Shown: piece after piece, positions 8,843 through 17,183 of the stretch
Layout of the letters: every line of letters begins with the position of its first letter
How positions within the stretch are numbered: position 1 is the stretch's first letter
NCBI RefSeq assembly: GCF_000758585.1
Contig: NZ_CP009281.1
Coordinates: 1,488,001 to 1,552,000, forward strand
Reading direction: 5' to 3'
DNA length: 64,000 nucleotides
Origin: Paenibacillus sp. FSL R5-0345
GTDB taxonomy: Bacteria; Bacillota; Bacilli; Paenibacillales; Paenibacillaceae
Notes under the pieces: model-generated
Database searches by the model: none
Seen by the model: only the letters and a program-made list of their open reading frames with translations
What the model was told of the DNA's origin: nothing
Made by a program: the position numbers and the translations under genes

Positions 8843-10855
8843 CTATGACCAGCCTAATAATCGCCCGCCTTGGAAAATAACAAAAGATACGATATACGCC
8901 AGGGCAAGAGAATAGCCAATGGAGAAGAAAGTCCATTTCCAAGAGGCTGTTTCCTTTTTGATAACCCCTACAGTGGCCAGACAAGGAATATATAGCAGGA
9001 TAAAGGCCATAAAGCTGACTGCACTCAGCGGTGTAAAGACTTGTGAAATTTGATTCTCTAATCCAGCGGTATCCGGTGCGTGATAGATGATATTCATCGT
9101 AGACACAACAACCTCTTTCGCTAAAAATCCTGGAACCAAGGTAGAGCCAGCCTGCCACGTTCCGAAACCAAGCGGTTCCAGTAGTGGTGCAATCATGCCT
9201 CCGAATTTAGCCAGGAAGCTATGATCCATTTCTACATCAAATCCGCCGGGACCCGCATATGACATAGACCAAATAATCGCTGAGCCAGCTAGAATAATCG
9301 TTCCCGCTTTACGAAGGAACCCTTTGCCCTTCTCCCAAGTGCTGCGCGATAAGGTCTTAATCTGCGGCATACGGTAAGGAGGGAGTTCGATGATAAAGAC
9401 AGAGGATTCATTTTTGAATAAGTATTTAGAGAATACCTTACAAAGAATTAGGGCAAATACAATACCCATAACATACATAGAGAGAACGGCAAACGCTTGT
9501 TGCTCAGGGAAGAATACAACTGCAAATAATGCATAAACAGGTAATCTTGCTGAACAAGACATCAGCGGCATTAATAGGGTTGTCAGCATGCGGTCCTTGG
9601 GCTGTTCGATGCTTCGAGCCGCCATTATGGCCGGTACATTGCAACCAAAACCAATGATGAATGGAATGAATGCTTTTCCGTTGAGTCCCATTCGTTCCAT
9701 GGTACTGTCCATCAACAAGCAGACCCTTGCCATGTATCCGGAGTCCTCCAGAAAGGAAATGATCAGGAAGAGAATGAAGATCTGCGGAATAAAGACCAGT
9801 ACACCGCCTACACCGCCGATGATACCATCCACGATCAAAGCATGTGTGAAGCCGGAAGCTCCTATGGTTTGAAGCAGTGAATTCGTTCCATCACTAATAG
9901 GGCCGGATATCAGACCATCTAAGATATCCGATAGGGGTCCGCCAACCCAGTCAAATGTAGTCTTAAAGAGAACATACATAAAGAAAATGAATAAGGGCAG
10001 TCCCAAAAAGCGATGAGTCAATACCGAATCTAATCGTTCAGTTAAGTTATGGGGCTTCTGAGCTGTCGTATCAAGGACTTCGACACAAATATTGCGAATA
10101 TACTCCATACGGTTCGAGCGAATCCATTGCGGGAGTGTCAGGGCTAGTTTTTTGATTTGCAGCTCACTCTGACAAGACTCACAGATATTTAGCAGTCCCG
10201 TAACATCTATACGCGACTTCAGAAACTGAAGGATAACCGGATTCTGCTCCATTAGCTGTAGAGCGACCCAACGATGATTGGGCAGATCTTTTATAGAACG
10301 TAATTCCTTTTCTATAGAAGATATCGCTCGCTCGACGACCTCACCATAATTCAGCTTGAACTTTACAGCAGGAATAGCTGACGACTCTTCTAGGATGCTG
10401 AGCATCTGTACGCTGCCTTTACCGGTTCTTGCTATAAGTGGGAGGATGGTGACACCCAATCTTGATTGTAAAATGGTTTGATTGATACGAATACCACGCG
10501 CATTAGCGACATCAATCATATTAAGACCGAGTACAGTAGGCTTGCCATACTCAAGTAGTTGAAGGGTGAGCAGCAGATTACGTTCCAGCTGGGAGGCATC
10601 CACGATATTAATTAATGCTTCTGGGGATTCTTCTATTAGATATTGGGCTGCGACCCCTTCATCGCGGGAGAGTGGGTGAAGAGAATAGATGCCGGGTAAA
10701 TCTATAAGCCTGCCTGCCCCGTTCTTCAGATTTCCGATCTTTTTCTCAACCGTAACCCCTGACCAGTTACCTACATATTCGTATGAAGTCGTTAATGTAT
10801 TGAAGAGAGAGGTCTTACCTGTATTGGGATTGCCCACAAGAGCTATAGAACTCAA
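8843..10855 (-). CDS. feoB: Ferrous iron transport protein B
   Basis: A 670-aa inner-membrane Fe2+ importer. The N-terminal G domain has G1 GNPNTGKTS (residues 8-16), G3 DLPGIYSL and G4 NMID, followed by a GDI-type helical region and two nucleoside-recognition Gate domains with about eight or more helices. The conserved channel cysteines are visible in GFGCNVPA and SCSARLP. It overlaps feoA by 4 bp, so the two are translationally coupled. Length is typical for Firmicutes. Regulation is probably by Fur and Fnr from the promoter before feoA. Confidence 0.95.
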   Translation of the reverse strand: MSSIALVGNPNTGKTSLFNTLTTSYEYVGNWSGVTVEKKIGNLKNGAGRLIDLPGIYSLHPLSRDEGVAAQYLIEESPEALINIVDASQLERNLLLTLQLLEYGKPTVLGLNMIDVANARGIRINQTILQSRLGVTILPLIARTGKGSVQMLSILEESSAIPAVKFKLNYGEVVERAISSIEKELRSIKDLPNHRWVALQLMEQNPVILQFLKSRIDVTGLLNICESCQSELQIKKLALTLPQWIRSNRMEYIRNICVEVLDTTAQKPHNLTERLDSVLTHRFLGLPLFIFFMYVLFKTTFDWVGGPLSDILDGLISGPISDGTNSLLQTIGASGFTHALIVDGIIGGVGGVLVFIPQIFILFLIISFLEDSGYMARVCLLMDSTMERMGLNGKAFIPFIIGFGCNVPAIMAARSIEQPKDRMLTTLLMPLMSCSARLPVYALFAVVFFPEQQAFAVLSMYVMGIVFALILCKVFSKYLFKNESSVFIIELPPYRMPQIKTLSRSTWEKGKGFLRKAGTIILAGSAIIWSMSYAGPGGFDVEMDHSFLAKFGGMIAPLLEPLGFGTWQAGSTLVPGFLAKEVVVSTMNIIYHAPDTAGLENQISQVFTPLSAVSFMAFILLYIPCLATVGVIKKETASWKWTFFSIGYSLALAYIVSFVIFQGGRLLGWS

Positions 10856-11073
10856 GATACGTTCACCTCAATCAGAGAAGCTTCTTTGCGGCGTATGGCG
10901 AACAGCTGGCCGTTACATTCTAGCGTAATCGGCCCCCAAAAAGGTCCCTTTCCTTTAAGACGGATGTTGACACCCTCTGACACTCCGAGATCCGCAAGAC
11001 GACGGCGTAGAACGGGGTTCATTCCTTCTATTTTATGAATACAGCCGGCAGAACCAGGTTGTAGTTGTAGCAA
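10852..11073 (-). CDS. feoA: Ferrous iron transport protein A (SH3-like)
   Basis: A small cytosolic SH3-like protein that assists FeoB. The core LQLQPGSAGCIHKI, the MNPVLRRRLADLGV segment and the terminal EASLIEVNV strand match FeoA. The nearest canonical start is TTG at 11073 (73 aa), but the only good ribosome site, GGAGGG at 11104-11109, is 30 bases further up and correctly spaced for an in-frame ATA at 11097, which would give 81 aa beginning with ATSTCCT. The true start is therefore unsettled. The stop overlaps the feoB start by 4 bp. Confidence 0.88.
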   Translation of the reverse strand: MLQLQPGSAGCIHKIEGMNPVLRRRLADLGVSEGVNIRLKGKGPFWGPITLECNGQLFAIRRKEASLIEVNVS

Positions 11074-11118
11074 GGTACAGCAGGTAGAAGTAGCTATTGT
11101 AATCCCTCCAAAAGAGAC

Positions 11119-11133
11119 TGATAATCAATCTCA
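11119..11133. promoter_or_regulatory. Putative Fur box of the feo operon
   Basis: TGATAATCAATCTCA matches 12 of the 14 specified bases of the 7-1-7 Fur consensus TGATAATnATTATCA. It lies between the presumed feoA transcription start and the ribosome site, a repressing position. Confidence 0.6.
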
Positions 11134-11146
11134 ACTGTTTAGTTGT

Positions 11147-11190
11147 AATGTAGCATTTTTAAGTGTTTGTATACTGTGATATTTGTCGCA
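11147..11190 (-). promoter_or_regulatory. Putative Fnr-type site and promoter of the feo operon
   Basis: TGTGA-N6-TCGCA at 11175-11190 differs at one base from the Fnr/Crp palindrome TGTGA-N6-TCACA. On the minus strand, TACATT at 11152-11147 could be the -10 element, which places the site centre near -42, the class II activator position. Assignment is by eye. Confidence 0.4.
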
Positions 11191-11358
11191 GACATAATGT
11201 GATAATAACATCTATGAGTTAAAGGTGAAATAACCTTTACAATTTATTCTTCATTAAAGTATGATTGAACGATATAAATTGCATAGTAAAGCTATGCTAG
11301 CGGTTATAATGATTGCAATAGCGGCTACGATGATTGCAGGAATTGAAGGGAGATAATT

Positions 11359-12318
11359 ATGAAGACTAATCAATGTAAAATTGTTGACTGCACCATTCGC
11401 GATGGGGGGCTCGTTAACAACTGGGATTTCAGCGTGGAATTTGTGCAAAATTTGTATGCCGGCTTGAATGAGGCTGGTGTTGACTATATGGAAATCGGTT
11501 ATAAAAACTCCCCTAAACTGCTCAAAGGAGCAGAAGGTGCTGGACCATGGCGTTTTCTGAACGATGACTTCTTACGTAAAGTTATCCCGCAAAAGGGACA
11601 TACGAAGCTTTCCGCTTTGGTTGATATCGGTCGTGTGGATGAGAATGATATTTTACCTCGCAGCGAAAGTATGCTGGATCTGATTCGGGTAGCTTGTTAT
11701 AGCAAAGATGTGGAGAAAGCCTTACAACTGGTACAAACCTTCCATGATCTAGGCTATGAGACAACGATCAATATTATGGCTTTGTCGAATGTAATGGAGA
11801 ATGAATTATTAGAAGCTTTCGAAATGATTCGTGAGAGTGTAGTTGATGTGGTATACATTGTGGATTCATACGGTAGTCTAGATCATAATGATATCAACTA
11901 TTTGGTTGAGAAGTTTAAAACTCATCTGCCTAACAAACGCCTGGGCGTACATACCCACAATAATCTTCAACTGGCGTTCTCTAATACGTTGATTGCTGCT
12001 GAGAAAGGTGTAGAGCTGCTGGACGCTTCCTGTTATGGAATGGGACGTGCTGCGGGGAACTGTCCTACAGAGCTGCTAGTGACTCATTTGAAGAATACAC
12101 GCTACACATTGCGCCCTGTAATTGATATCATTGAACGCCTGATGATTCCTTTACGTGAAAAAGAAGAGTGGGGTTATATCATTCCTTACATGATCACTGG
12201 AACGCTTGATGAGCATCCACGTTCGGCTATGGCGCTTCGCGCATCGGCGGATAAGGATAAAGCGGTTGATTTCTATGATAAGCTTACGACACCAGAAGTT
12301 AACTTCGGAGATAAATAA
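11359..12318 (+). CDS. DRE-TIM metallolyase family aldolase
   Basis: A 319-aa protein of the HMG-CoA-lyase/4-hydroxy-2-oxovalerate-aldolase superfamily. It has the DRE-type metal motif DCTIRDGG near the N-terminus, the IVDSYGS strand and the HTHNN metal-binding pair (about residue 200), followed by YGMGRAAGN. No dehydrogenase partner (DmpF type) or CoA-pathway neighbour is present, so the substrate is unknown. It is a monocistron with a GAAGGGAG ribosome site and a terminator. Its about 260-bp leader, shared divergently with feoA, contains small inverted repeats (11219-11240 and 11281-11297). Confidence 0.8.
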   Translation: MKTNQCKIVDCTIRDGGLVNNWDFSVEFVQNLYAGLNEAGVDYMEIGYKNSPKLLKGAEGAGPWRFLNDDFLRKVIPQKGHTKLSALVDIGRVDENDILPRSESMLDLIRVACYSKDVEKALQLVQTFHDLGYETTINIMALSNVMENELLEAFEMIRESVVDVVYIVDSYGSLDHNDINYLVEKFKTHLPNKRLGVHTHNNLQLAFSNTLIAAEKGVELLDASCYGMGRAAGNCPTELLVTHLKNTRYTLRPVIDIIERLMIPLREKEEWGYIIPYMITGTLDEHPRSAMALRASADKDKAVDFYDKLTTPEVNFGDK

Positions 12319-12332
12319 ACCTGTTGTTCAGA

Positions 12333-12370
12333 AGCACTGAACCCTTTCATAGGGGGAAGTGCTTTTTTTA
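12333..12370 (+). terminator. Intrinsic terminator after the aldolase gene
   Basis: AGCACT pairs with AGTGCT around an inner CCCT/AGGG stem, followed by seven T residues. The remaining about 270 bases up to 12645 show no gene. Confidence 0.8.
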
Positions 12371-12645
12371 TTGAATAAAAATTCTATAAGTTCCTCTAAT
12401 TAAATTGTTCTTATAATTTTTCTTTAAGATGCGGACCGTCCCTATAAGGAAGTTGGAGGCATTAATGCTTGCCTGCTAGAAGAAAATGGTTTATATTTAT
12501 GCAAGATTTATGAATAATCGCTATGAAAATACTACCTCACAAAAGAAATGTAACTTTAAAGACCGATCTAGCCGATATTTATACATAGGACAAGACTATA
12601 CATAGTTGCTTATTAATAGACATCATTTTCAGACGCGAGGGACTT

Positions 12646-14772
12646 ATGAGACAAGAAGAGAAAAAGACAATTCAAGCGGCTATTATAGGAGCCTTACTGT
12701 TCCTACTCATTCAAATTTTCCATACATCGCTAAACCGATTGGACAATTGGGATATTATTTCTGCACTCTACCTCATTGTCGGCTGTTGTACTGTTGCTTT
12801 TGGGTTTGCGATATTTGCACAGGGCTGGTTGTTCTTCTCTAGCAGATTATCTAAAGGAAGATTATATGTCGCTGCTCTTTTTGGCGGAATATGTATTATT
12901 GATTTCTTGCATACACTCGGTTTTGTAGCATTTCCATTGATATCATCATTTATTACCCCTGAGGAGTCAAGGTGGCTACTTACCTTTTCACGGCTATCCA
13001 GCGGGCTAGGCATATTGTTCATTTTTAGTAGAGAAGATAAACCTGTGACCGTCACAGAAAAAAGAAATGTATTCAGAATCGCCTTCATGTTGATTGTGCT
13101 CTTTATCGCATTATTTATATTTATCCACTCGGCAGTGCCGGAGTTGTTTACTAAGCCTTGGATGAGTACGATTAAACAATTCGTTGATCTGGGGGTACTG
13201 TTTGTTTACTTGGCGAGTGTCGCTGTCATTGTATTTCCTGGCAATAATGAAAAGTCAGCCTCGATGCTTGTTATTATTCGGGCACTGATTTTTTTCTCTC
13301 TAGGCCAGGCGTTTTTTATGACTCCCATAAGTGGAGGGAATATTGATGATCTCTTTGGGATGTTATGTAACGGAGTTGCATATTACCAGTTGCTTACCGG
13401 TGTGTATCGACTGACGATTGAAGAGCCATTTTACGAGAAGCAGTTGGCTGAAGAACGGATCAATTACTTGGCTTATCATGATGATTTAACAGGACTTCCA
13501 AATAGACGTCGGCTGACACAGCGTGTTGAAGAAATGATTGATGCTGGAGAGCCAGACACTAGTGATCAATTCTCAGCTTTGGCCATTATGAATATTAATC
13601 ATTTTAAGAATATAAATGACTCTCTAGGTCATTATGCCGGAGATCTATTATTAAAATTGGTGTCTGAGCGGCTTGGTAATGAGGCTAGACCCAGTGAAGA
13701 GCTGTATAGTATGGGGGCAGATGAGTTTGCTTTTCTGATGACAGATAGAGCAAGTCTTGGAGAATGTTTGGAAAGGGCTGCAGAGTTGCTTAGATTATTT
13801 GAAGCCCCCGTTAATATAGACTCTGGTGAGTATCATATCTCGCTCAGTTTAGGGATGAGTATATATCCTGGTGACGGGGAAACGGCTGAACATCTAATTC
13901 AAAATGCGGATACTGCGGTTCATAATGCGAAGGAACAGGGAGTAGAGATTCGTCGTTATATCCCAGCCATGCAGATGAAGGCAAAGGAACGATTGAAGCT
14001 TGAAAATGATCTTCGAAGAGCGCTTGAACGTGATGAGTTCTATCTCGTATATCAGCCAAAGGTGCAGTTGGAGACGGAAGAGATTGTAGGAATGGAAGCA
14101 TTATTGCGTTGGAATCATCCAAAGCGTGGTATTGTCTCACCAAATGAGTTTATTCCATTGGCTGAGGATAGTGGGCTGATTGTTCCGATTGGGGAATGGG
14201 TACTTAAGACGGCTTGTCTTCAAAATAAACAGTGGCAGTTAGCTGGTTATCAACCGATATGCGTCTCGATCAACTTATCTATGCGTCAATTTCTTCAACC
14301 GAACCTTGCAGGCAAGATTCATTCCATTTTGACCGATATTGGATTAGATCCATGTTATGTCGATCTTGAAATTACAGAGAGTATGACTTTGGACAAAGAA
14401 ACGGCTTTTGATCAGCTGAAGCGTTTGAAAGATCTTGGTGTATTTATTAGCATCGATGATTTTGGAACAGGCTATAGCTCATTGCATTATTTGAAGAATA
14501 TGCCGATTGACAGGCTGAAGATAGACAGATCGTTTGTCTCCGAGGTTATGGAGGATAGTAATAATGCGGCTATAGTCTCTACGATTACTTCTATGGCGCA
14601 TCATTTGAAGCTTAAGGTTACAGCAGAAGGGGTGGAGAACAAGGAGCAATTGCAGTTTTTGCGCGAGCAGCATTGCCATGAAGCTCAAGGCTTTTTGTTC
14701 AGTAAACCTATTCACGCTGCTGAATTTGAGACATCTTTTTTGAAAAAGGCTCCCCTCGGTGCTTCCTTGTAA
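12646..14772 (+). CDS. Membrane GGDEF/EAL protein (probable c-di-GMP phosphodiesterase)
   Basis: A 708-aa protein with about seven N-terminal membrane helices (residues 12-260) and an FLHTLGF motif like MASE3-type sensor domains, then GGDEF (about 275-435) and EAL (about 445-700) domains. The GGDEF signature reads GADEF, so cyclase activity is doubtful. The EAL part keeps EALLRW, NLSMRQF, LEITES and IDDFGTGYSSL, the residues needed for metal binding and hydrolysis of c-di-GMP to pGpG. It probably lowers c-di-GMP in response to a membrane signal. It is a monocistron with a GAGGGA ribosome site. Confidence 0.9.
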   Translation: MRQEEKKTIQAAIIGALLFLLIQIFHTSLNRLDNWDIISALYLIVGCCTVAFGFAIFAQGWLFFSSRLSKGRLYVAALFGGICIIDFLHTLGFVAFPLISSFITPEESRWLLTFSRLSSGLGILFIFSREDKPVTVTEKRNVFRIAFMLIVLFIALFIFIHSAVPELFTKPWMSTIKQFVDLGVLFVYLASVAVIVFPGNNEKSASMLVIIRALIFFSLGQAFFMTPISGGNIDDLFGMLCNGVAYYQLLTGVYRLTIEEPFYEKQLAEERINYLAYHDDLTGLPNRRRLTQRVEEMIDAGEPDTSDQFSALAIMNINHFKNINDSLGHYAGDLLLKLVSERLGNEARPSEELYSMGADEFAFLMTDRASLGECLERAAELLRLFEAPVNIDSGEYHISLSLGMSIYPGDGETAEHLIQNADTAVHNAKEQGVEIRRYIPAMQMKAKERLKLENDLRRALERDEFYLVYQPKVQLETEEIVGMEALLRWNHPKRGIVSPNEFIPLAEDSGLIVPIGEWVLKTACLQNKQWQLAGYQPICVSINLSMRQFLQPNLAGKIHSILTDIGLDPCYVDLEITESMTLDKETAFDQLKRLKDLGVFISIDDFGTGYSSLHYLKNMPIDRLKIDRSFVSEVMEDSNNAAIVSTITSMAHHLKLKVTAEGVENKEQLQFLREQHCHEAQGFLFSKPIHAAEFETSFLKKAPLGASL

Positions 14773-14819
14773 AATATAAGAAAGTATAAGTTTCACACCA
14801 TACTCTATGTCTTATATTT
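14772..14819. repeat. Palindromic intergenic repeat, copy A
   Basis: A stem-loop with perfect 10-bp outer arms AAATATAAGA/TCTTATATTT and an inner GTAT/ATAC pair. A closely related element lies at 45472-45518. There is no T tract, so it is not a standard terminator. Confidence 0.7.
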
Positions 14820-14833
14820 CGCACAAAAAAATG

Positions 14834-14862
14834 TTGATTTTTATTTATGGGGGTGATACAAT
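14834..14862 (+). promoter_or_regulatory. Sigma-A promoter of tRNA-Gly
   Basis: TTGATT (14834-14839) and TACAAT (14857-14862) with a 17-bp spacer, 23 bases before the tRNA. Confidence 0.65.
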
Positions 14863-14885
14863 ATCTCTTGTACTCACTTTCCAAT

Positions 14886-14959
14886 GCGGGTGTAGTTCAA
14901 TGGTAGAACTTCAGCCTTCCAAGCTGATAGCGTGGGTTCGATTCCCATCACCCGCTCCA
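14886..14959 (+). tRNA. tRNA-Gly (anticodon TCC)
   Basis: A complete 74-nt cloverleaf. The acceptor stem GCGGGTG pairs with CACCCGC, the D arm is GTTCAATGGTAGAAC, the anticodon stem TCAGC/GCTGA encloses loop CTTCCAA with anticodon TCC (14918-14920), and the T arm contains GGTTCGATTCC. The CCA end is encoded. It reads GGA and GGG codons. It is a single tRNA unit with its own promoter and terminator. Confidence 0.96.
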
Positions 14960-14972
14960 TAATTTAAACTTC

Positions 14973-15001
14973 CAAATCCTTGCGATGCAAGGATTTTTTT
15001 A
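14973..15001 (+). terminator. Terminator of tRNA-Gly
   Basis: AATCCTTGC pairs with GCAAGGATT over a three-base loop, followed by a T run. Confidence 0.85.
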
Positions 15002-15044
15002 TGTTTTGGCAGTTGGTTTTATTATGAATTGCGCTTAGATTATC

Positions 15045-15085
15045 AAAAAGCCAGGCTCCTCAACGAAGAGAAGCCTGGCTTTTTA
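15045..15085. terminator. Terminator of the M20 dipeptidase gene
   Basis: AAAAAGCCAGGCT pairs with AGCCTGGCTTTTT. On the minus strand it closes the dipeptidase transcript, and its T run is present on both strands. Confidence 0.8.
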
Positions 15086-15100
15086 TATACACCTTTTCAC

Positions 15101-16456
15101 TTAAACAGTTTTCAAGAACTCAACAATGGTGAGCAGTCCCTTATCAAAGTTCTCAAGGTTGAAATGCTCATCCGGTGCATGCAGGTTCTCATCATCAAGA
15201 CCAAAGCCCATCAGGACCACGGGTGCTTCAAGTACACGGGCGAAGCTTTCCATGATCGGAATGGAGCCACCGTCTTTGGTGAAGAGGGCGCGGGTTCCGT
15301 ATACTTTGCCGTAAGCGTCTGCTGCTGTTTGCAGAATAGGGTTCGATGGATCGATGTTAAAGGCACGAGCCTTCTCCATTTGCTTCACATGCACTTTCGC
15401 TCCGGTTTGAATATTAGCCTTCAGATGCGCCTCAACGGCATCAAGAATATGCTGTGGGTCCTGATCGCCAACGAGACGGCAGGTAATCTTCGCATGTGCT
15501 TCTTTTGGAATAACCGTCTTGCTACCTTCGCCTTGGAAACCGCCATAGACGCCGTTAAGCTCAAGTGTAGGGCGAGCACCAATACGTTCTACAAAGGAGT
15601 AACCTTCTTCGCCGTATAATGCATCGAGTCCAAGTCCTTCGCGGATTTTCTCTTCATTCACGCCTTGCTTCACAAATTCTTCACGTAGCATAGGTGAAAG
15701 TTCAGGTACACCATCATAGAAGCCTTTTACAGAAACACGACCTTTGTCGTCATGAAGAGAGCTGAGCAAGGACACGAGAGCATGTAGTGCATTCGGAACA
15801 CCGCCGCCGTAAGATCCGGAGTGAAGGTCTGTAAGAGCTGTAGTCACGCTCACTTCAAGTGATCCTAGGCCGCGCAGTCCGGTGCAAATTGCAGGACGAC
15901 CGCGTTCGAGCAGGGATGTATCGGAGACCAGCACCGCATCCGCAGCCAGCTTTTCTTTATTAGTTTCCAGGAATGGAGGCAGATTTACGCTGCCGATTTC
16001 TTCTTCACCTTCGATACAGAGCTTGATGTTAACAGGAAGAGTACCTTCCTGTTTCAGGATCGCTTCAATTGCTTTGAGGTGAATGAATACTTGTCCTTTG
16101 TCATCCGTTGCTCCGCGTGCATATAGCTTGCCCTCACGGATTTCTGGTTCAAACGGAGGTGTAGTCCACAGGTTTAGCGGATCTACTGGCTGCACATCGT
16201 AGTGGCCGTATACAAGAATGGTTGGCTTACCCGGAGCATGAAGATAGTCAGCATATATGACGGGATGTCCCGCTGTCGGATGAAGTTCAATGTTCTCAAG
16301 TCCGGCTTTCTTTAGTGTGTCTGTCAGCCAATGGGCTGCAGCTAGTACATCGTCCTTATGCTCAGACAAGGCAGAAATACTTGGAATCTTGAGCCATTGT
16401 TTTAGTTCTTCGAGATGTTCATCCCGGTGTGTTGAAAAATACGTTTCATATGACAT
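15101..16456 (-). CDS. M20-family metallopeptidase (dipeptidase)
   Basis: A 451-aa cytosolic di-zinc peptidase. The metal and catalytic motifs are present: GHYDVQP (about residue 80), DDKGQ, EGEEEIGS with the general-base Glu, and a C-terminal His in LHAPDEHF. A dimerisation insert lies between the two halves, as in M20A/ArgE-DapE relatives. ATG 16456 is chosen over the longer frame because GGAGGT lies 11 bases upstream. Dipeptidase activity is the usual family annotation, but a carboxypeptidase or acylase is possible. It is a single-gene unit. Confidence 0.88.
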   Translation of the reverse strand: MSYETYFSTHRDEHLEELKQWLKIPSISALSEHKDDVLAAAHWLTDTLKKAGLENIELHPTAGHPVIYADYLHAPGKPTILVYGHYDVQPVDPLNLWTTPPFEPEIREGKLYARGATDDKGQVFIHLKAIEAILKQEGTLPVNIKLCIEGEEEIGSVNLPPFLETNKEKLAADAVLVSDTSLLERGRPAICTGLRGLGSLEVSVTTALTDLHSGSYGGGVPNALHALVSLLSSLHDDKGRVSVKGFYDGVPELSPMLREEFVKQGVNEEKIREGLGLDALYGEEGYSFVERIGARPTLELNGVYGGFQGEGSKTVIPKEAHAKITCRLVGDQDPQHILDAVEAHLKANIQTGAKVHVKQMEKARAFNIDPSNPILQTAADAYGKVYGTRALFTKDGGSIPIMESFARVLEAPVVLMGFGLDDENLHAPDEHFNLENFDKGLLTIVEFLKTV

Positions 16457-16745
16457 AGTGTGTATGTACCTCCTTAAGTTTTGCTGCGCAAAACCGGCTA
16501 TGAGCTTAATCGCCATGCGTGACCGTCTTGTTTAGCATTCTATAGGAATCATTATACTGGAGAACTCACTATGGATCAAAAGCGATTAGAAAGACGTCTT
16601 ATCTGATCCTCGTGACCGGAGCTTTTTTTCGTAATTAATAGTTCCTTTCCGGTTGTTGATTACTAACAGTAACCATGATAAGCTGATTAAACTTAAGGAC
16701 AAGAAGGCACTATTACATGCTTGAGTTCCTATGGAGGTAACCACT

Positions 16746-17141
16746 TTGGAACATTCAATGGACGAACCCATTCGGCTAATGCCGACGCTAGAGGATTGCT
16801 CCATCACCCGCCAAATTCTCGACAGGGTTGGGGACAAATGGAGTGTGCTCATCATTGTTAATTTGGGTGCAGAAGCATTGCGGTTTAAAGAACTGCAGCG
16901 GCGTTCTGGTGGGATATCACAACGGATGCTGACCCAAACCCTGCGTCATTTAGAACGAGATGGTATAGTTTGGCGTAAAGCTACGCCTACGGTACCTTTG
17001 ACTGTTGAATATGGTCTGACAAGTTTAGGAGAGTCCTTGCTGGATCCTTTAACTTCCCTAGTGGAATGGGTCAATAGAAACAACGCTGAAATCGCCAAAG
17101 CGCGTATAGGGTATGACTGTCAGCACGAAATGTTGGATTAG
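16746..17141 (+). CDS. HxlR-family transcriptional regulator
   Basis: A 131-aa winged-helix protein. The HxlR core is clear: ITRQILDRVGDKWSVLII, LRFKELQR, ISQRMLTQTLRHLERDGIV, and a wing ending in EYGLTSLG. A single cysteine at about residue 18, just before the first helix, matches the redox- or electrophile-sensing Cys of YodB/HypR-type members; a second Cys lies near the C-terminus. TTG 16746 is the likely start because the ATG at 16731 overlaps its ribosome site GGAGGT (16733-16738). Its target is not evident; the next gene is an RNA methyltransferase. Confidence 0.85.
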   Translation: MEHSMDEPIRLMPTLEDCSITRQILDRVGDKWSVLIIVNLGAEALRFKELQRRSGGISQRMLTQTLRHLERDGIVWRKATPTVPLTVEYGLTSLGESLLDPLTSLVEWVNRNNAEIAKARIGYDCQHEMLD

Positions 17142-17183
17142 CAAGCTAGGAGTACAATTTACTGGGATAGAGGATGGATTATT

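Noticed and set aside
11261-11356. 31-aa hydrophobic ORF just before the aldolase gene
   Set aside because: There is no ribosome site before its ATG, and its end serves as the ribosome site of the aldolase gene.
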